Below are positions 38,505 to 47,893 of a stretch of DNA of 64,000 nucleotides, one piece after another. A program made the position numbers and the translations under genes. The notes beneath the pieces are model-generated. The model had not been told where the DNA came from and did not search any database. It saw only the letters and a program-made list of their open reading frames with translations. This DNA is from Candidatus Kryptonium sp. (lineage in GTDB: Bacteria; Bacteroidota; Ignavibacteria; Kryptoniales; Kryptoniaceae), in assembly GCA_025060635.1 (NCBI GenBank), contig JANXBN010000001.1, forward strand, positions 372,001-436,000, read 5' to 3'. Numbering within the stretch: the stretch's first letter is position 1; every line of letters starts with the position of its first letter.

Positions 38505-39038
38505 ATGCGCAGTCTTGTTTATACCTTTGCGATCTCAATTTTTATTTTGATAAATGCCTATTCTCAATCTCTGAAGGTTGGGGATAAAGCCCCAGATTTT
38601 AAACTGCCTTATGCGACAAAAGATACGATCGTTTTCAGTGGGATCAGCTTATCAGAATTGATAGGTAAGCGAAATATCGTTTTGGCATTTTATCCAGCAG
38701 ATTGGAGCGGTGGATGCACAACCGAGATGTGCACATTTAGAGATAACTTCGTTGAACTTTCAAAACTTGATGCGGAAATTTTAGGGATAAGCGGTGATTA
38801 TGTGTTTTCTCATCATGAGTGGGCAAAGCATTTGAACTTGCAGTTTAAGCTTTTAAGTGATCATAAGCATGAAGTCGCAAGGCTTTATGATTCTTACGAT
38901 GAAAATTCAGGTTACAACAAGCGAACGATTTTCGTTATTGACAAAAAGGGTAGAATAGCGTACATAAATTGGCGGTATAATGTGAGGGATCCAAAACATT
39001 TTGAAGAATTGCGTAAAGTGCTCGCAAACCTGCCTTAA
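38505..39038 (+). CDS. exported PrxQ/AhpC-TSA-type peroxiredoxin
   Basis: The 177-residue product has a signal peptide (1-20, ending NAYSQ) and then a peroxiredoxin domain. Motif P-x-x-x-S-x-x-C ends at C71 ('[13 protein letters not shown]'), the likely peroxidatic Cys, with a second Cys five residues later (C76) as in PrxQ/BCP enzymes that form an intramolecular disulfide. It should reduce peroxides in the periplasm, needing an exported reductant. Most PrxQ proteins are cytosolic, so the signal peptide is unusual. Confidence 0.88.
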   Translation: MRSLVYTFAISIFILINAYSQSLKVGDKAPDFKLPYATKDTIVFSGISLSELIGKRNIVLAFYPADWSGGCTTEMCTFRDNFVELSKLDAEILGISGDYVFSHHEWAKHLNLQFKLLSDHKHEVARLYDSYDENSGYNKRTIFVIDKKGRIAYINWRYNVRDPKHFEELRKVLANLP

Positions 39039-39063
39039 TGTATGTGGGATTAAATTGATACTT

Positions 39064-39092
39064 TTGACAAAAGAATTGAAATTGTTTAAATT
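39064..39092 (+). promoter_or_regulatory. sigma-70-type promoter of the mutase operon
   Basis: Perfect TTGACA (39064-39069), 17-nt spacer, TAAATT (39087-39092), with the predicted RNA start near 39099, 31 nt before the chosen ATG. A GGGAGG at 39116-39121 follows. Confidence 0.65.
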
Positions 39093-39129
39093 TAAAAAAG
39101 TTGCATTCAAACTAAGGGAGGAAATAACT

Positions 39130-40812
39130 ATGAACAACACGGACAAAATCCGTGAAGCGAAAAATAAATGGCTTGAAAAAGCAGAGAATTCTGAATTGAA
39201 AAGAACCGGGATAAAGTTTACAACTTTGAGCGATATGGAAGTTAAAATGCTTTATACTCCTGATGATCTTGAAGGATTTGACTATATGGAGAAGCTTGGT
39301 TTCCCTGGTGAGTATCCCTATACTCGTGGGATCCATTACAACATGTATCGTGGGAGATTGTGGACGATGAGACAATTTGCGGGATTCGGGACGCCCGAAG
39401 ATACAAATCAAAGATTTAAATTTTTGTTAAAGCATGGTCAAACTGGTTTAAGCGTTGCTTTTGATCTTCCAACTCTTATGGGAATAGATGCGGATGATCC
39501 AATGTCCGAAGGTGAGGTTGGTGTTTGTGGTGTATCTGTTAGTTCGCTTGCCGATATGGAGATCGTTTTCAAAGATATTCCGCTTGATCAAGTTTCTACT
39601 TCAATGACTATAAACGCTCCAGCTGCGATGATATGGGGAATGTATCTTGTTGTTGCTGAAAAGCAAGGTGTTAAGTTTAATCAACTTCGTGGAACAATTC
39701 AAAACGACATTCTCAAGGAATATATCGCACAAAAAGAATGGATATATCCTCCAGAGCCATCAATTAGATTAATCGTTGATACTATAAAATTTGCCAAAGA
39801 TTATGTCCCGCAGTGGAATCCAATTTCAATAAGTGGTTATCATATTCGCGAGGCTGGGGCAACAGCTGTTCAGGAGCTCGCTTTCACACTTGCAGATGGC
39901 ATGGCCTATGTAGAGGCGTGTATAAACGCAGGAATGGATGTTGATGAGTTTGCACCGCGATTGTCGTTTTTCTTTAATTCACATCTTGATTTCTTTGAGG
40001 AGATTGCTAAATTCAGGGCAGCTCGTAGGATCTGGGCAAGATATATGCGTGAAAAATATGGGGCGAAAAATCCAAGATCGTGGATGTTGAGATTTCATAC
40101 TCAAACAGCGGGTTGTTCTTTGACCGCTCAACAACCTGAAAACAACATCGTAAGAACCGCATTTGAAGCTCTCGCTGCCGTCCTTGGTGGAACACAAAGC
40201 TTACATACAAATTCAATGGATGAAACATATGCTCTGCCGACGGAAAAAGCAGCGAAAATTGCTCTGAGGACACAACAAATAATCGCTTACGAAATCGGCG
40301 TTACAAATGTGATTGATCCATTGGGCGGAAGTTATTACATTGAGTCATTGACAGATAAAATTGAAGAAGAAGCTGAAAAGTATTTCAGAAAAATTGAAGC
40401 ATATTCTTCAAGTGGTTCAATGCTTGAAGGTGTGATAAAGGCAATTGAAGATGGTTTCTTCCAGCGTGAAATTGCACAATCAGCTTATAGATATCAACAA
40501 GAACTTGATAAGAAAGAGCGAATAATCGTTGGAGTAAATGAATTTATAGATGACGAACCAGTTGAAATTCCACTTTTGAAAATTCCGCCAGAGGTCGCAG
40601 AAATACAGAAGAAGCGATTGGCTGAGATCAAAGCAAGTAGAAATCAAAGGGAAGTTGAAAAAGCTCTCGCTGAACTTAAAAAAGCAGCAGAGGAAAATCA
40701 ACCACTTATGCCTAAAATTCTTGATTGCGTAAGAGCTTATTGCACGCTTGGAGAGATGACATCAACTTTGAAAGAGGTTTGGGGAGTTTACCAAGAGCCA
40801 CTTGTATTTTGA
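39130..40812 (+). CDS. B12-dependent acyl-CoA mutase, catalytic subunit
   Basis: The 560-residue product is the TIM-barrel catalytic subunit of the methylmalonyl-CoA mutase family, without the C-terminal B12-binding domain, which must be a separate protein. Family motifs: '[18 protein letters not shown]', '[14 protein letters not shown]', '[11 protein letters not shown]', '[11 protein letters not shown]' (H238) and '[14 protein letters not shown]'. Where methylmalonyl-CoA mutase has the carboxylate-binding Arg ('VRNTY'), this protein has Q201 ('AQKEW'), as in isobutyryl- and 2-hydroxyisobutyryl-CoA mutases. The substrate is thus open. ATG 39130 has a good GGGAGG; the frame runs open further upstream through the promoter. 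Confidence 0.9.
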   Translation: MNNTDKIREAKNKWLEKAENSELKRTGIKFTTLSDMEVKMLYTPDDLEGFDYMEKLGFPGEYPYTRGIHYNMYRGRLWTMRQFAGFGTPEDTNQRFKFLLKHGQTGLSVAFDLPTLMGIDADDPMSEGEVGVCGVSVSSLADMEIVFKDIPLDQVSTSMTINAPAAMIWGMYLVVAEKQGVKFNQLRGTIQNDILKEYIAQKEWIYPPEPSIRLIVDTIKFAKDYVPQWNPISISGYHIREAGATAVQELAFTLADGMAYVEACINAGMDVDEFAPRLSFFFNSHLDFFEEIAKFRAARRIWARYMREKYGAKNPRSWMLRFHTQTAGCSLTAQQPENNIVRTAFEALAAVLGGTQSLHTNSMDETYALPTEKAAKIALRTQQIIAYEIGVTNVIDPLGGSYYIESLTDKIEEEAEKYFRKIEAYSSSGSMLEGVIKAIEDGFFQREIAQSAYRYQQELDKKERIIVGVNEFIDDEPVEIPLLKIPPEVAEIQKKRLAEIKASRNQREVEKALAELKKAAEENQPLMPKILDCVRAYCTLGEMTSTLKEVWGVYQEPLVF

Positions 40813-40830
40813 AAAATCTAAATTTTATCT

Positions 40831-40959
40831 ATGGCAACTGTTGAGGACAATGTTTACGGATTAGAAAAGCATTTGATGAATTTCGGTGAAGAAATAGTGG
40901 TAGGGATGAGAAATGACAAGAAAGAGTGGAACTATTACGGAAAGAATGGAGGTCATTAA
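40831..40959 (+). CDS. possible 42-residue small protein
   Basis: An ATG at 40831 opens 42 codons to TAA at 40957-40959, filling most of the gap between the mutase and the prenyltransferase genes. The peptide begins 'MATVEDNVYGLEKHLMNFG' and ends 'EWNYYGKNGGH', acidic then aromatic/Gly-rich, with ordinary codon use and no membrane segment. I do not recognise it. It could be a real small gene or a remnant of a longer one. Confidence 0.45.
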   Translation: MATVEDNVYGLEKHLMNFGEEIVVGMRNDKKEWNYYGKNGGH

Positions 40960-40989
40960 TTCCGAAGGTTTTAAACTAAAAGAGTGAGA

Positions 40990-41910
40990 ATGGGCTTGTT
41001 TTTTGATTACATTAAACTTGCGAGACCGAAACAGTGGATAAAAAACTTTTTCGTTTTTGCTCCGCTCATTTTTTCACATCATCTGTTGAATTTTGAGAAG
41101 GTTAAAATTTCAATCTTTGCTTTTTTAGCTTTCTCTTTCATTGCGTCTTCTGTTTATGTTATAAATGACATTGTTGATCGCGAGTCGGACAAACTACATC
41201 CAGTTAAAAAGAATAGGCCTATTGCATCCGGGCGAGTTGGAATTTTGCAGGGATTCTTATTTTCAATTTTTCTTTTCTTTGTAGGTCTTGCTCTTCTTTT
41301 TGAACTTCCTTTTAAAGCTGGGTTTTTGATCATTTTGTATTTCGTGATGATGCTTCTTTACTCATTAAAGCTTAAGCAAGTTGTCCTCGTTGATGTTTTT
41401 GTTATAGCGATTGGATTTATGTTGAGAGTTCTCGTTGGGGCTTATGCAATTGAGGTTGTAGTTTCAAAGTGGCTTTTCATAACTACGCTTTTTCTTTCCC
41501 TTTTTCTTGCGATTTCAAAAAGGAGAATGGAAATTTATTTTTCAATTCAAAATCCAAATTCTGGCTTGAGCGAGCAAAGGAAAGTTCTTGATGAATATAA
41601 CATCAAGTTTGCTGATCAAATGCTTGTGATAACTGCAGGTGGTGCTGTTATTTCTTATGCACTTTACACAATTTCGGAAAGAACGGTTTTGCTCTTCGGA
41701 ACAGAAGCTTTGATATATACGACTATTTTCGTCCTTTATGGAATTTTCCGATATATGTATCTTATCTACCAGAAGAAAAGCGGTGAAAATCCCACAGATG
41801 TGATTCTCGGTGATTGGGGAATAATTGCAAATATTTTCCTTTGGTTTATCGTTTGTGTCGTTATAATTTATCGCAAGCAAATTTTTAAATTCATCGGGCT
41901 AACATTTTAA
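40990..41910 (+). CDS. UbiA-family prenyltransferase, DPPR-synthase-like
   Basis: This is a 306-residue membrane protein from ATG 40990 (a GTG two codons earlier is also possible) with about eight helices. The opening 'LARPKQWIKNFFVFAPL' and first aspartate motif 'NDIVDRESDKLHP' with 'KKNRPIASG' match the 5-phosphoribosyl-1-pyrophosphate:decaprenyl-phosphate transferase branch of UbiA rather than the quinone enzymes. That branch makes polyprenyl-phosphoryl ribose for cell-surface pentose glycans. The partner epimerase genes are not in the window, so the final glycan is unknown. Confidence 0.83.
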   Translation: MGLFFDYIKLARPKQWIKNFFVFAPLIFSHHLLNFEKVKISIFAFLAFSFIASSVYVINDIVDRESDKLHPVKKNRPIASGRVGILQGFLFSIFLFFVGLALLFELPFKAGFLIILYFVMMLLYSLKLKQVVLVDVFVIAIGFMLRVLVGAYAIEVVVSKWLFITTLFLSLFLAISKRRMEIYFSIQNPNSGLSEQRKVLDEYNIKFADQMLVITAGGAVISYALYTISERTVLLFGTEALIYTTIFVLYGIFRYMYLIYQKKSGENPTDVILGDWGIIANIFLWFIVCVVIIYRKQIFKFIGLTF

Positions 41911-41931
41911 AAAATTAACATCTGATCCGAG

Positions 41932-43293
41932 ATGAAGGAAAAAATAAGAATTGCTTCAGGTCAAGGTTTTTGGGGCGATTGGCTTGAAGCTCCAATTCAT
42001 CAAGTCACAAAGGGACCAATTGATTATCTTGTAATGGATTACCTTGCGGAGGTTACAATGTCAATTTTACAAAAACAAAAGAAAAAGGATCCGAATCTCG
42101 GTTATGCCCGAGATCTTGTAAATTTAGTAGAAAGAATTTTGCCGATAATAATTGAGAAAAATATCAAAATTGTAACAAACGGCGGTGGTGTTAATCCGAT
42201 CGCATGTAGGGATGCGATTTTCAAAGTCGCACAAAAGCTCGGGATAAAGGGCTTAAAAATAGGTGTTGTCATTGGAGATGATATACTTGATAAAATTGAC
42301 GAATTCATAAAAATGGGCATTGATTTTAAAAACATAGACACAGGTGAGCCAATTGAGAAGATCCGCGACAGGATAACAAGTGCAAATGTCTATTTTGGCG
42401 CTTTTCCAGTTGCAGAAGCATTAAGACAAGGAGCACAGATCGTTGTAACAGGTAGAGTTACGGACACAGGGATTACACTTGCACCGATGATTTATGAATT
42501 TGGATGGAGCGAAACTGATTATGACAAGCTTGCTGCTGGAATTGTTGCAGGGCATATTCTTGAATGTGGTGCTCAAGCAACTGGGGGAAATTTCTCTTAT
42601 GATTGGCGTTCCGTCCCAGATATGGCTCATATCGGTTTTCCTATAGCTGAAGCTTATCCAAACGGCGAAATTATCATAACAAAGCATGAAAACACGGGTG
42701 GACTTGTAACTATTCAAACGGTGACAGAGCAACTTGTATATGAAATAGGAGATCCAACAAATTACATAACTCCGGAAGTGATTGCAGATTTTACGACAAT
42801 AAAACTTGAACAAGTTGGAAAGGATAGGGTCAGAGTTTATGATGTTAAAGGCAAACCACCAACGCAGTTTTATAAAGTTTCAATGTCTTATTTTGATGGA
42901 TATATGGCTGTGGGAACTTTAACATATTCTTGGCCAGATGCGCTTGAAAAAGCAAAGAAGGCAGATGAAATAATAAGGACAAGATTGAGGGATCTTGGGC
43001 TTGAATTTGACGAAATACATACTGAATTTTTAGGATATAACTCATGTCATGGTCCCCTTGCTCATAAAATTGATGAACCAAACGAAGTTGTTTTAAGGAT
43101 TGCGGTACGCGGTAAAAGTTTTGAAGCGGTTGATAGATTTGGCCGTGAAGTTCCTGCCTTAATTTTAACTGGTCCCCCGGGTGTGACTGGATTCGGTGGG
43201 GGTCGTCCACATCCGAGCGAGGTTATAGCATATTGGCCAACTTTAATTCCCAAGGAGCTCGTAAAACCAGAAGTGATAGTTGAAGAAATTTGA
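41932..43293 (+). CDS. AtuA/DUF1446 family protein
   Basis: The 453-residue cytosolic protein opens 'RIASGQGFWGDWLEAP' and continues 'IVTNGGGVNPIACRDAI', 'VTGRVTDTGITLAPMIYEFG' and 'GHILECGAQATGGNF', the pattern of the acyclic-terpene-utilisation AtuA/DUF1446 family. AtuA is needed for growth on citronellol and related isoprenoids in Pseudomonas, but its reaction is not established. Here its neighbours are an acyl-CoA mutase and bshC, so a role in branched acyl-CoA metabolism is possible. Confidence 0.85.
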   Translation: MKEKIRIASGQGFWGDWLEAPIHQVTKGPIDYLVMDYLAEVTMSILQKQKKKDPNLGYARDLVNLVERILPIIIEKNIKIVTNGGGVNPIACRDAIFKVAQKLGIKGLKIGVVIGDDILDKIDEFIKMGIDFKNIDTGEPIEKIRDRITSANVYFGAFPVAEALRQGAQIVVTGRVTDTGITLAPMIYEFGWSETDYDKLAAGIVAGHILECGAQATGGNFSYDWRSVPDMAHIGFPIAEAYPNGEIIITKHENTGGLVTIQTVTEQLVYEIGDPTNYITPEVIADFTTIKLEQVGKDRVRVYDVKGKPPTQFYKVSMSYFDGYMAVGTLTYSWPDALEKAKKADEIIRTRLRDLGLEFDEIHTEFLGYNSCHGPLAHKIDEPNEVVLRIAVRGKSFEAVDRFGREVPALILTGPPGVTGFGGGRPHPSEVIAYWPTLIPKELVKPEVIVEEI

Positions 43294-43311
43294 AACAAAA
43301 AATAAAACATA

Positions 43312-44952
43312 ATGCGCTCAATAAGTTTCCGCCACCTTTTTCCAAATTACGGCGGTGTAACCAATCTTTTCATTGACTATGTTTACAACTTCAAGAAAGT
43401 TCAAAAGTTTTACAATCACGATTTCACCGACCTTAATGGTTTGAATCTATTATTTGAGTTGGTTTTAAAGAATTACCGAAATCGCAAATCTGTTTTTGAA
43501 ATTTTAAAAAGACAAAATCTATCTTACGAAAATCATCAGGCGCAGGATAAACTTGAGCTTTTCTCCAAAGATAACACGCTTGCGGTAGTTACAGGTCAAC
43601 AAGTTGGCTTCTTATCCGGTCCGCTTTATACGATCTATAAAATCATAACGACGATAAAACTTGCCGATTTTTTATCTGACAAATTTCCAGATTTTAATTT
43701 TGTCCCGATTTTTTATCTTGAAAGCGAGGATCACGATTTTTTTGAAGCAAACCATGCAAAAATTTTTAACACAAATAACCAACTTGTTAGAATTGAGTTT
43801 GAGCCAGAGGATACAAAAAAAGAAAATTATGGTCCTGTTGGTGAAATTAAATTTAACGAGAGACTTGATATCGCTTTGAAAAGGCTTGAGGATGAACTTC
43901 AAGATACCGAATTTAAAAGCGATGTAATGAAATTTGTTCGTTCTACATATAAAAATGGTTTTAATTTTGCTGAGTCATTTGTGAGGTTTGTTGCTGGGCT
44001 TTTAAAGGATCGCGGGTTGATTTTTTTAAATCCAAACGACGCAGAGATTAAAAAACTTCTCGCACCAATTTTTGAAGCTGAAATTGATGAATATCCCAAA
44101 CTTTCAAATTTGATTATTGATGTAAGCGCAGAACTTGAAAAAAGATATCACGCTCAGATAAAACCTCGCCCAGTGAACCTATTCTTGTTTTATAGAGGTG
44201 GTAGATATCCGATTGAACCGGCAGATGAAGAAGGAATGTTTAGGTTAAAAGGAGTTAGATTTAAATTTAGCAAAGGCGAGTTGAAACATATACTTGATGT
44301 AAATCCACAGGCGTTGAGCCCTAATGTCGTATTAAGGCCTATATGTCAAGACACACTTCTACCGACGGTTTTTTATGTTGCTGGTCCATCTGAAATTGCG
44401 TATTTTGCACAGCTTAAACCTGCTTATGCTTATTTTGGGATTCCAATGCCTGTTATTTTTCCAAGGGTCAGTGCAACTATAATTGAGCCGAAGGTAAGTA
44501 GAATTATTGAAAAATATAACATTGATTTAAGGGAAGTTTTCACTGATTTTGCAAGTGTTGCAAAAAAAATCTTGATAGCGAGTTCTGAATTTGATATTGA
44601 GGGATTTTTCAGCAAGGCGCGCTCAAAGATTCAAACAGTTATCGGTGAGATAAGAGATTTCGTTTCAAATATAGATTCATCACTTGCAGGAGCGGTTGAT
44701 AACTCCGCAGAAAAAATTTTGTATCACATAAACAACATTTATGAAAAAACCTTGATCGCAAATCAAAAGCGCAATGAGATTATCGCAAGGCAAATTGAAA
44801 AGTTAAAAGTTAATCTTCTTCCGGAGGACGAATTGCAGGAAAGGGTTTTAAATATAACTTATTTCCTCAACAAGTATAGTTTTGAGTTGATGGACAGATT
44901 ATTTGACGAGTTTGAGCTATTTGATTTCAATCATCAGTTGATCTTCGTGTGA
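43312..44952 (+). CDS. bshC: bacillithiol synthase BshC
   Basis: BshC adds cysteine to glucosaminyl-malate to make the thiol bacillithiol. The 546-residue product shows 'LAVVTGQQVGFLSGPLYTIY', 'FVPIFYLESEDHDFFEAN', 'GPVGEI' and 'LLPTVFYVAGPSEIAYFAQL', with the coiled-coil C-terminal region (about 420-520) typical of the family. BshA and BshB are not in the window. It is the last gene of the mutase operon and converges with the next gene after 3 nt. Confidence 0.93.
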   Translation: MRSISFRHLFPNYGGVTNLFIDYVYNFKKVQKFYNHDFTDLNGLNLLFELVLKNYRNRKSVFEILKRQNLSYENHQAQDKLELFSKDNTLAVVTGQQVGFLSGPLYTIYKIITTIKLADFLSDKFPDFNFVPIFYLESEDHDFFEANHAKIFNTNNQLVRIEFEPEDTKKENYGPVGEIKFNERLDIALKRLEDELQDTEFKSDVMKFVRSTYKNGFNFAESFVRFVAGLLKDRGLIFLNPNDAEIKKLLAPIFEAEIDEYPKLSNLIIDVSAELEKRYHAQIKPRPVNLFLFYRGGRYPIEPADEEGMFRLKGVRFKFSKGELKHILDVNPQALSPNVVLRPICQDTLLPTVFYVAGPSEIAYFAQLKPAYAYFGIPMPVIFPRVSATIIEPKVSRIIEKYNIDLREVFTDFASVAKKILIASSEFDIEGFFSKARSKIQTVIGEIRDFVSNIDSSLAGAVDNSAEKILYHINNIYEKTLIANQKRNEIIARQIEKLKVNLLPEDELQERVLNITYFLNKYSFELMDRLFDEFELFDFNHQLIFV

Positions 44953-44955
44953 AGT

Positions 44956-45420
44956 TTATTTTGCTATGATGTTTTCGGGTTCTTTGCCGAGATTTTCAAG
45001 TTCAAATTTTGCTGATGTAGAAAGTTCGGAGTTTGGATATTTTTCAAGGAATGTTTGATAGTATTCTTTGGCTTTGGTGTAATCTTTAATCTCGTTTGCA
45101 TAGATGAAACCAAGCAAGAAGAGAGCGTTCATAGCTTCTTTAGAATCGGGATAGTTCTGAATTATCTGCTCAAGAAATTTTACTGCTTCTTTTGGCAATT
45201 GAAGCTCGCTGTAATGAATTTGGGCAAGTTTAAAGAGAATCTCTGGCGCTTTTGCACTTTTTGGATAGGTTTGAACAAAATGATTGTAAATTTCAATTGC
45301 GGTCTTCAGATTTCTACTTTGATATTCTTGTTCAGCTTTTTGAAGCAAAGTTAGGTCTTCTTTCTTAGCGCAACCGCTCAAAAACAACAGAGAAATTAAA
45401 ATCAAGTTCTTATACCGCAT
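44956..45420 (-). CDS. TPR lipoprotein, BamD/YbgF-like
   Basis: The 154-residue product has a clear lipobox (LFLSGC, Cys17) and three or four TPR-like repeats ('AIEIYNHFVQTYPKSAKAPE', 'AVKFLEQIIQNYPDSKEAMN', 'AKEYYQTFLEKYPNSELSTS'). The repeat type resembles BamD and YbgF/CpoB, which act in outer-membrane assembly or cell-wall coordination. It is shorter than BamD (about 240 residues), so the exact role is unclear. Confidence 0.83.
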   Translation of the reverse strand: MRYKNLILISLLFLSGCAKKEDLTLLQKAEQEYQSRNLKTAIEIYNHFVQTYPKSAKAPEILFKLAQIHYSELQLPKEAVKFLEQIIQNYPDSKEAMNALFLLGFIYANEIKDYTKAKEYYQTFLEKYPNSELSTSAKFELENLGKEPENIIAK

Positions 45421-45512
45421 CTTCGGATTTTTCTTTTTTGAAAAAATTTAAACCAGGCCAAGGTAAAAATCAAGTTCAAAGTTGATTTCAAAAACAAAAT
45501 TTAGATGTTCAA

Positions 45513-46262
45513 ATGAAGTTTAGCGAGATGAAATTAAGCAAGTTTTCACTATTTGTTTTTTTGATCCTTTGCTCCATGAACATTTCTTTATCGCAGGATT
45601 TGTTGGGCATATTAAGTTCAGATATTAAAACCTTTGCGAAAAATTCCGTCGGTTATTTCGCTTCTCCATTAAATTTCAAAAACAGGGATATGCTACGCTT
45701 GTCGTTTGTTGGTGCAGGAACGATAATGCTTTTCGGTTTTGATCACTTAAATAAAGATTTTCAAAAAATTGATAACGAAATTTTTAAAAAAGCAATGAAG
45801 ATTGACAGTTACTATGGAACATTGTGGATGTGGGGCTTGATAAGCGGGTCGCTTTATTCTTCGGGACTTTTATTTAAAAACGAAGATGTCAGGGAGACTG
45901 GACTTATGGTTTTTGAGGCTGGTGCTTTATCTGGGACTGTGACGACATTTTTGAAAGTTGCTTTTGGCAGGGAAAGGCCTTATGTAAGTGGAGAGAAATT
46001 TAGGTTTCATCCATTTAGTTTTGGAGGAAATAAATTTTATTCCTTGCCTTCGGGACATGCGACATTAAGCTTTGCTATTTCAACTGTTTTGGCGTCAAGA
46101 TTTGAGGATAGATTTGTAAAGTTTTTAATTTATACTCCTGCGGTTTTAACTGCGTTGGCCAGAGTTTACAACAATCAGCATTGGTTTTCGGATATTTTTC
46201 TGGGCTCTGCTATTGGATATTTTAGCGGGGTTTACATCATAAATTCACATAGGAAAAACTAA
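45513..46262 (+). CDS. PAP2-family phosphatase, exported
   Basis: The 249-residue protein has an N-terminal signal or anchor segment and the three acid-phosphatase motifs: 'KVAFGRERPY', 'SLPSGHATLS' and 'ARVYNNQHWFSDIFLG' with the catalytic His. PAP2 enzymes dephosphorylate lipid phosphates such as undecaprenyl pyrophosphate or phosphatidic acid at the membrane. It is divergent from the TPR lipoprotein, and its stop overlaps that of ribD by 4 nt. Confidence 0.9.
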   Translation: MKFSEMKLSKFSLFVFLILCSMNISLSQDLLGILSSDIKTFAKNSVGYFASPLNFKNRDMLRLSFVGAGTIMLFGFDHLNKDFQKIDNEIFKKAMKIDSYYGTLWMWGLISGSLYSSGLLFKNEDVRETGLMVFEAGALSGTVTTFLKVAFGRERPYVSGEKFRFHPFSFGGNKFYSLPSGHATLSFAISTVLASRFEDRFVKFLIYTPAVLTALARVYNNQHWFSDIFLGSAIGYFSGVYIINSHRKN

Positions 46263-47371
46263 AGATAACCTGTTATCACAACATCATCACCAAAGCTTTG
46301 AATTGAAATTTCTCGTAATGTGATGATATCGCGAATTGATTTTATTCCCACATCACCTATACTTGCGATCCCTTTGCCGAGAATTTTAGGAGCGATGAAG
46401 ATATAAACTTTGTCCGCAAGTTTTTGTTTTATAAATTCTGTGAAGACTTTTCCACCACCTTCAACTAAAACCGAAATGATTCCTTTTTCAGCGAGCTTTT
46501 CAAGGACATCTTTAAGTTCAAGTTTCTTTCTTCTTGATTTCGTCGGGATGACCTCTATCCCAAGCGAATTAAGTTTTTCAATTTTTTCTTTTTTTGACTT
46601 GAATGAGTCAGTTGATGTAAAAACTATTGTTTTGTTTGTGAATTTATCCGAAAAGACATTTAGCTCAAGTGGTAAGCTCAGAGCGGAGTCAAGTATAACT
46701 CTATATGGATTTCTGCCTTCAACGAGACGAACGGTGAGGTTCGGATTGTCAAGTTTTGCGGTGCGACTTCCAATCAAAACGGCATCATATTCACTACGCA
46801 ATTGATGGACAAAGTGGAGCGATTGTTCACATGTTATCCATTTTGAATTTCCTTCTGCGTCAGCGATTTTTGCATCAATTGTTTGGGCAATTTTAAGCGC
46901 AACGAATGGAATTTTTTGGGTTATATATTTGAAAAAAGCCTCATTCAATTTTCTTGATTCATTCTCAAGCACGCCAACTTTTACTTCAATTCCAGCTTGC
47001 TTAAGTTTCTCAACTCCTTTGCCATTTACAAGTGGATTGGGGTCAAGTGTTCCAATTACGACTTTTTTAATTTTGGATTCAATGATCAAATCCACGCAAG
47101 GCGGTGTTTTACCATAATGAACGCATGGTTCAAGATTGACATACATAGTTGCTCCTTCAACGCTTTCAGTAGCGTTTTTTATCGCATTTACCTCTGCATG
47201 TTCTTCTCCGTATTTTGCGTGAAAACCTTCACCAATTATTTTATTATCTTTCACGATAACACAGCCGACCATAGGATTAGGACTTACATAACCTTTACCT
47301 TTAAGTGCAAGTTGAATACACCTTGCGAGGTAAAATTCATCCTTTTTTTCAATTTCAAGATTGGCAGGCAT
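46259..47371 (-). CDS. ribD: bifunctional riboflavin deaminase/reductase RibD
   Basis: RibD carries out the deamination and the following reduction in riboflavin synthesis. The 370-residue product has an N-terminal zinc deaminase ('GEEHAEVNAI', 'EPCVHYGKTPPC') and a C-terminal reductase (about 155-365; 'RSEYDAVLIGSRTAKLDNP', 'ISVLVEGGGKVFTEFI'). It starts with ATG 47371, 3 nt after the lipoprotein gene, and no other rib genes are near. Confidence 0.95.
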   Translation of the reverse strand: MPANLEIEKKDEFYLARCIQLALKGKGYVSPNPMVGCVIVKDNKIIGEGFHAKYGEEHAEVNAIKNATESVEGATMYVNLEPCVHYGKTPPCVDLIIESKIKKVVIGTLDPNPLVNGKGVEKLKQAGIEVKVGVLENESRKLNEAFFKYITQKIPFVALKIAQTIDAKIADAEGNSKWITCEQSLHFVHQLRSEYDAVLIGSRTAKLDNPNLTVRLVEGRNPYRVILDSALSLPLELNVFSDKFTNKTIVFTSTDSFKSKKEKIEKLNSLGIEVIPTKSRRKKLELKDVLEKLAEKGIISVLVEGGGKVFTEFIKQKLADKVYIFIAPKILGKGIASIGDVGIKSIRDIITLREISIQSFGDDVVITGYL

Positions 47372-47374
47372 TTT

Positions 47375-47791
47375 TTATTTGACAACCTTAATTGTTTTAG
47401 AGATCGTTCTCTCTTTTCCGACAACAGAAATTTTAAGTGTATCGGTGGTGGTTTTACACAGGAGAGCAACAGATGTGGAACATGGAGCGATAACGGCTAC
47501 ACAGAGAAGATCTTTTTTTCTTCTTGCTATCGGAGTTATTCTATATTCGTTCTTTAGTTCTTCAACTTCAATTTTATAAAACTGCCAACACGGATCTGGA
47601 AAATATCCGTAGATTTCGGTCGTAAAAGTATCATTGATTTTGACCGTATCCGTGATTTTTCCTGTTTTATCTTTGATTATGATTTCTGAGATGAACACTT
47701 TATCGTAGATATACTCATCATTTAGGTTTATGGTGATGCCACATCCAATTGCCATGATTAATGTCACCGCGAGTATGTTTGGGAGTTTCAT
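47375..47791 (-). CDS. small probable lipoprotein of unknown function
   Basis: The 138-residue product has an N-terminal hydrophobic segment with a weak lipobox (MAIGC, Cys17) and a beta-rich body with several cysteines ('FPDPCWQFYKIEVEE', 'LLCVAVIAPCSTSVALLC') that may form disulfides in the periplasm. It ends in a basic tail. I recognise no family. It lies directly upstream of ribD but probably shares only a transcript. Confidence 0.7.
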   Translation of the reverse strand: MKLPNILAVTLIMAIGCGITINLNDEYIYDKVFISEIIIKDKTGKITDTVKINDTFTTEIYGYFPDPCWQFYKIEVEELKNEYRITPIARRKKDLLCVAVIAPCSTSVALLCKTTTDTLKISVVGKERTISKTIKVVK

Positions 47792-47893
47792 ATTTTAAGT
47801 TTAACTTCTTTTGTTGATGCCTAAAATAAATTTGGAAATAAAATTTAAAAATCAAAATAGGCGTGCTCAAAAATGTCGTTCGTATTGGGGAAC

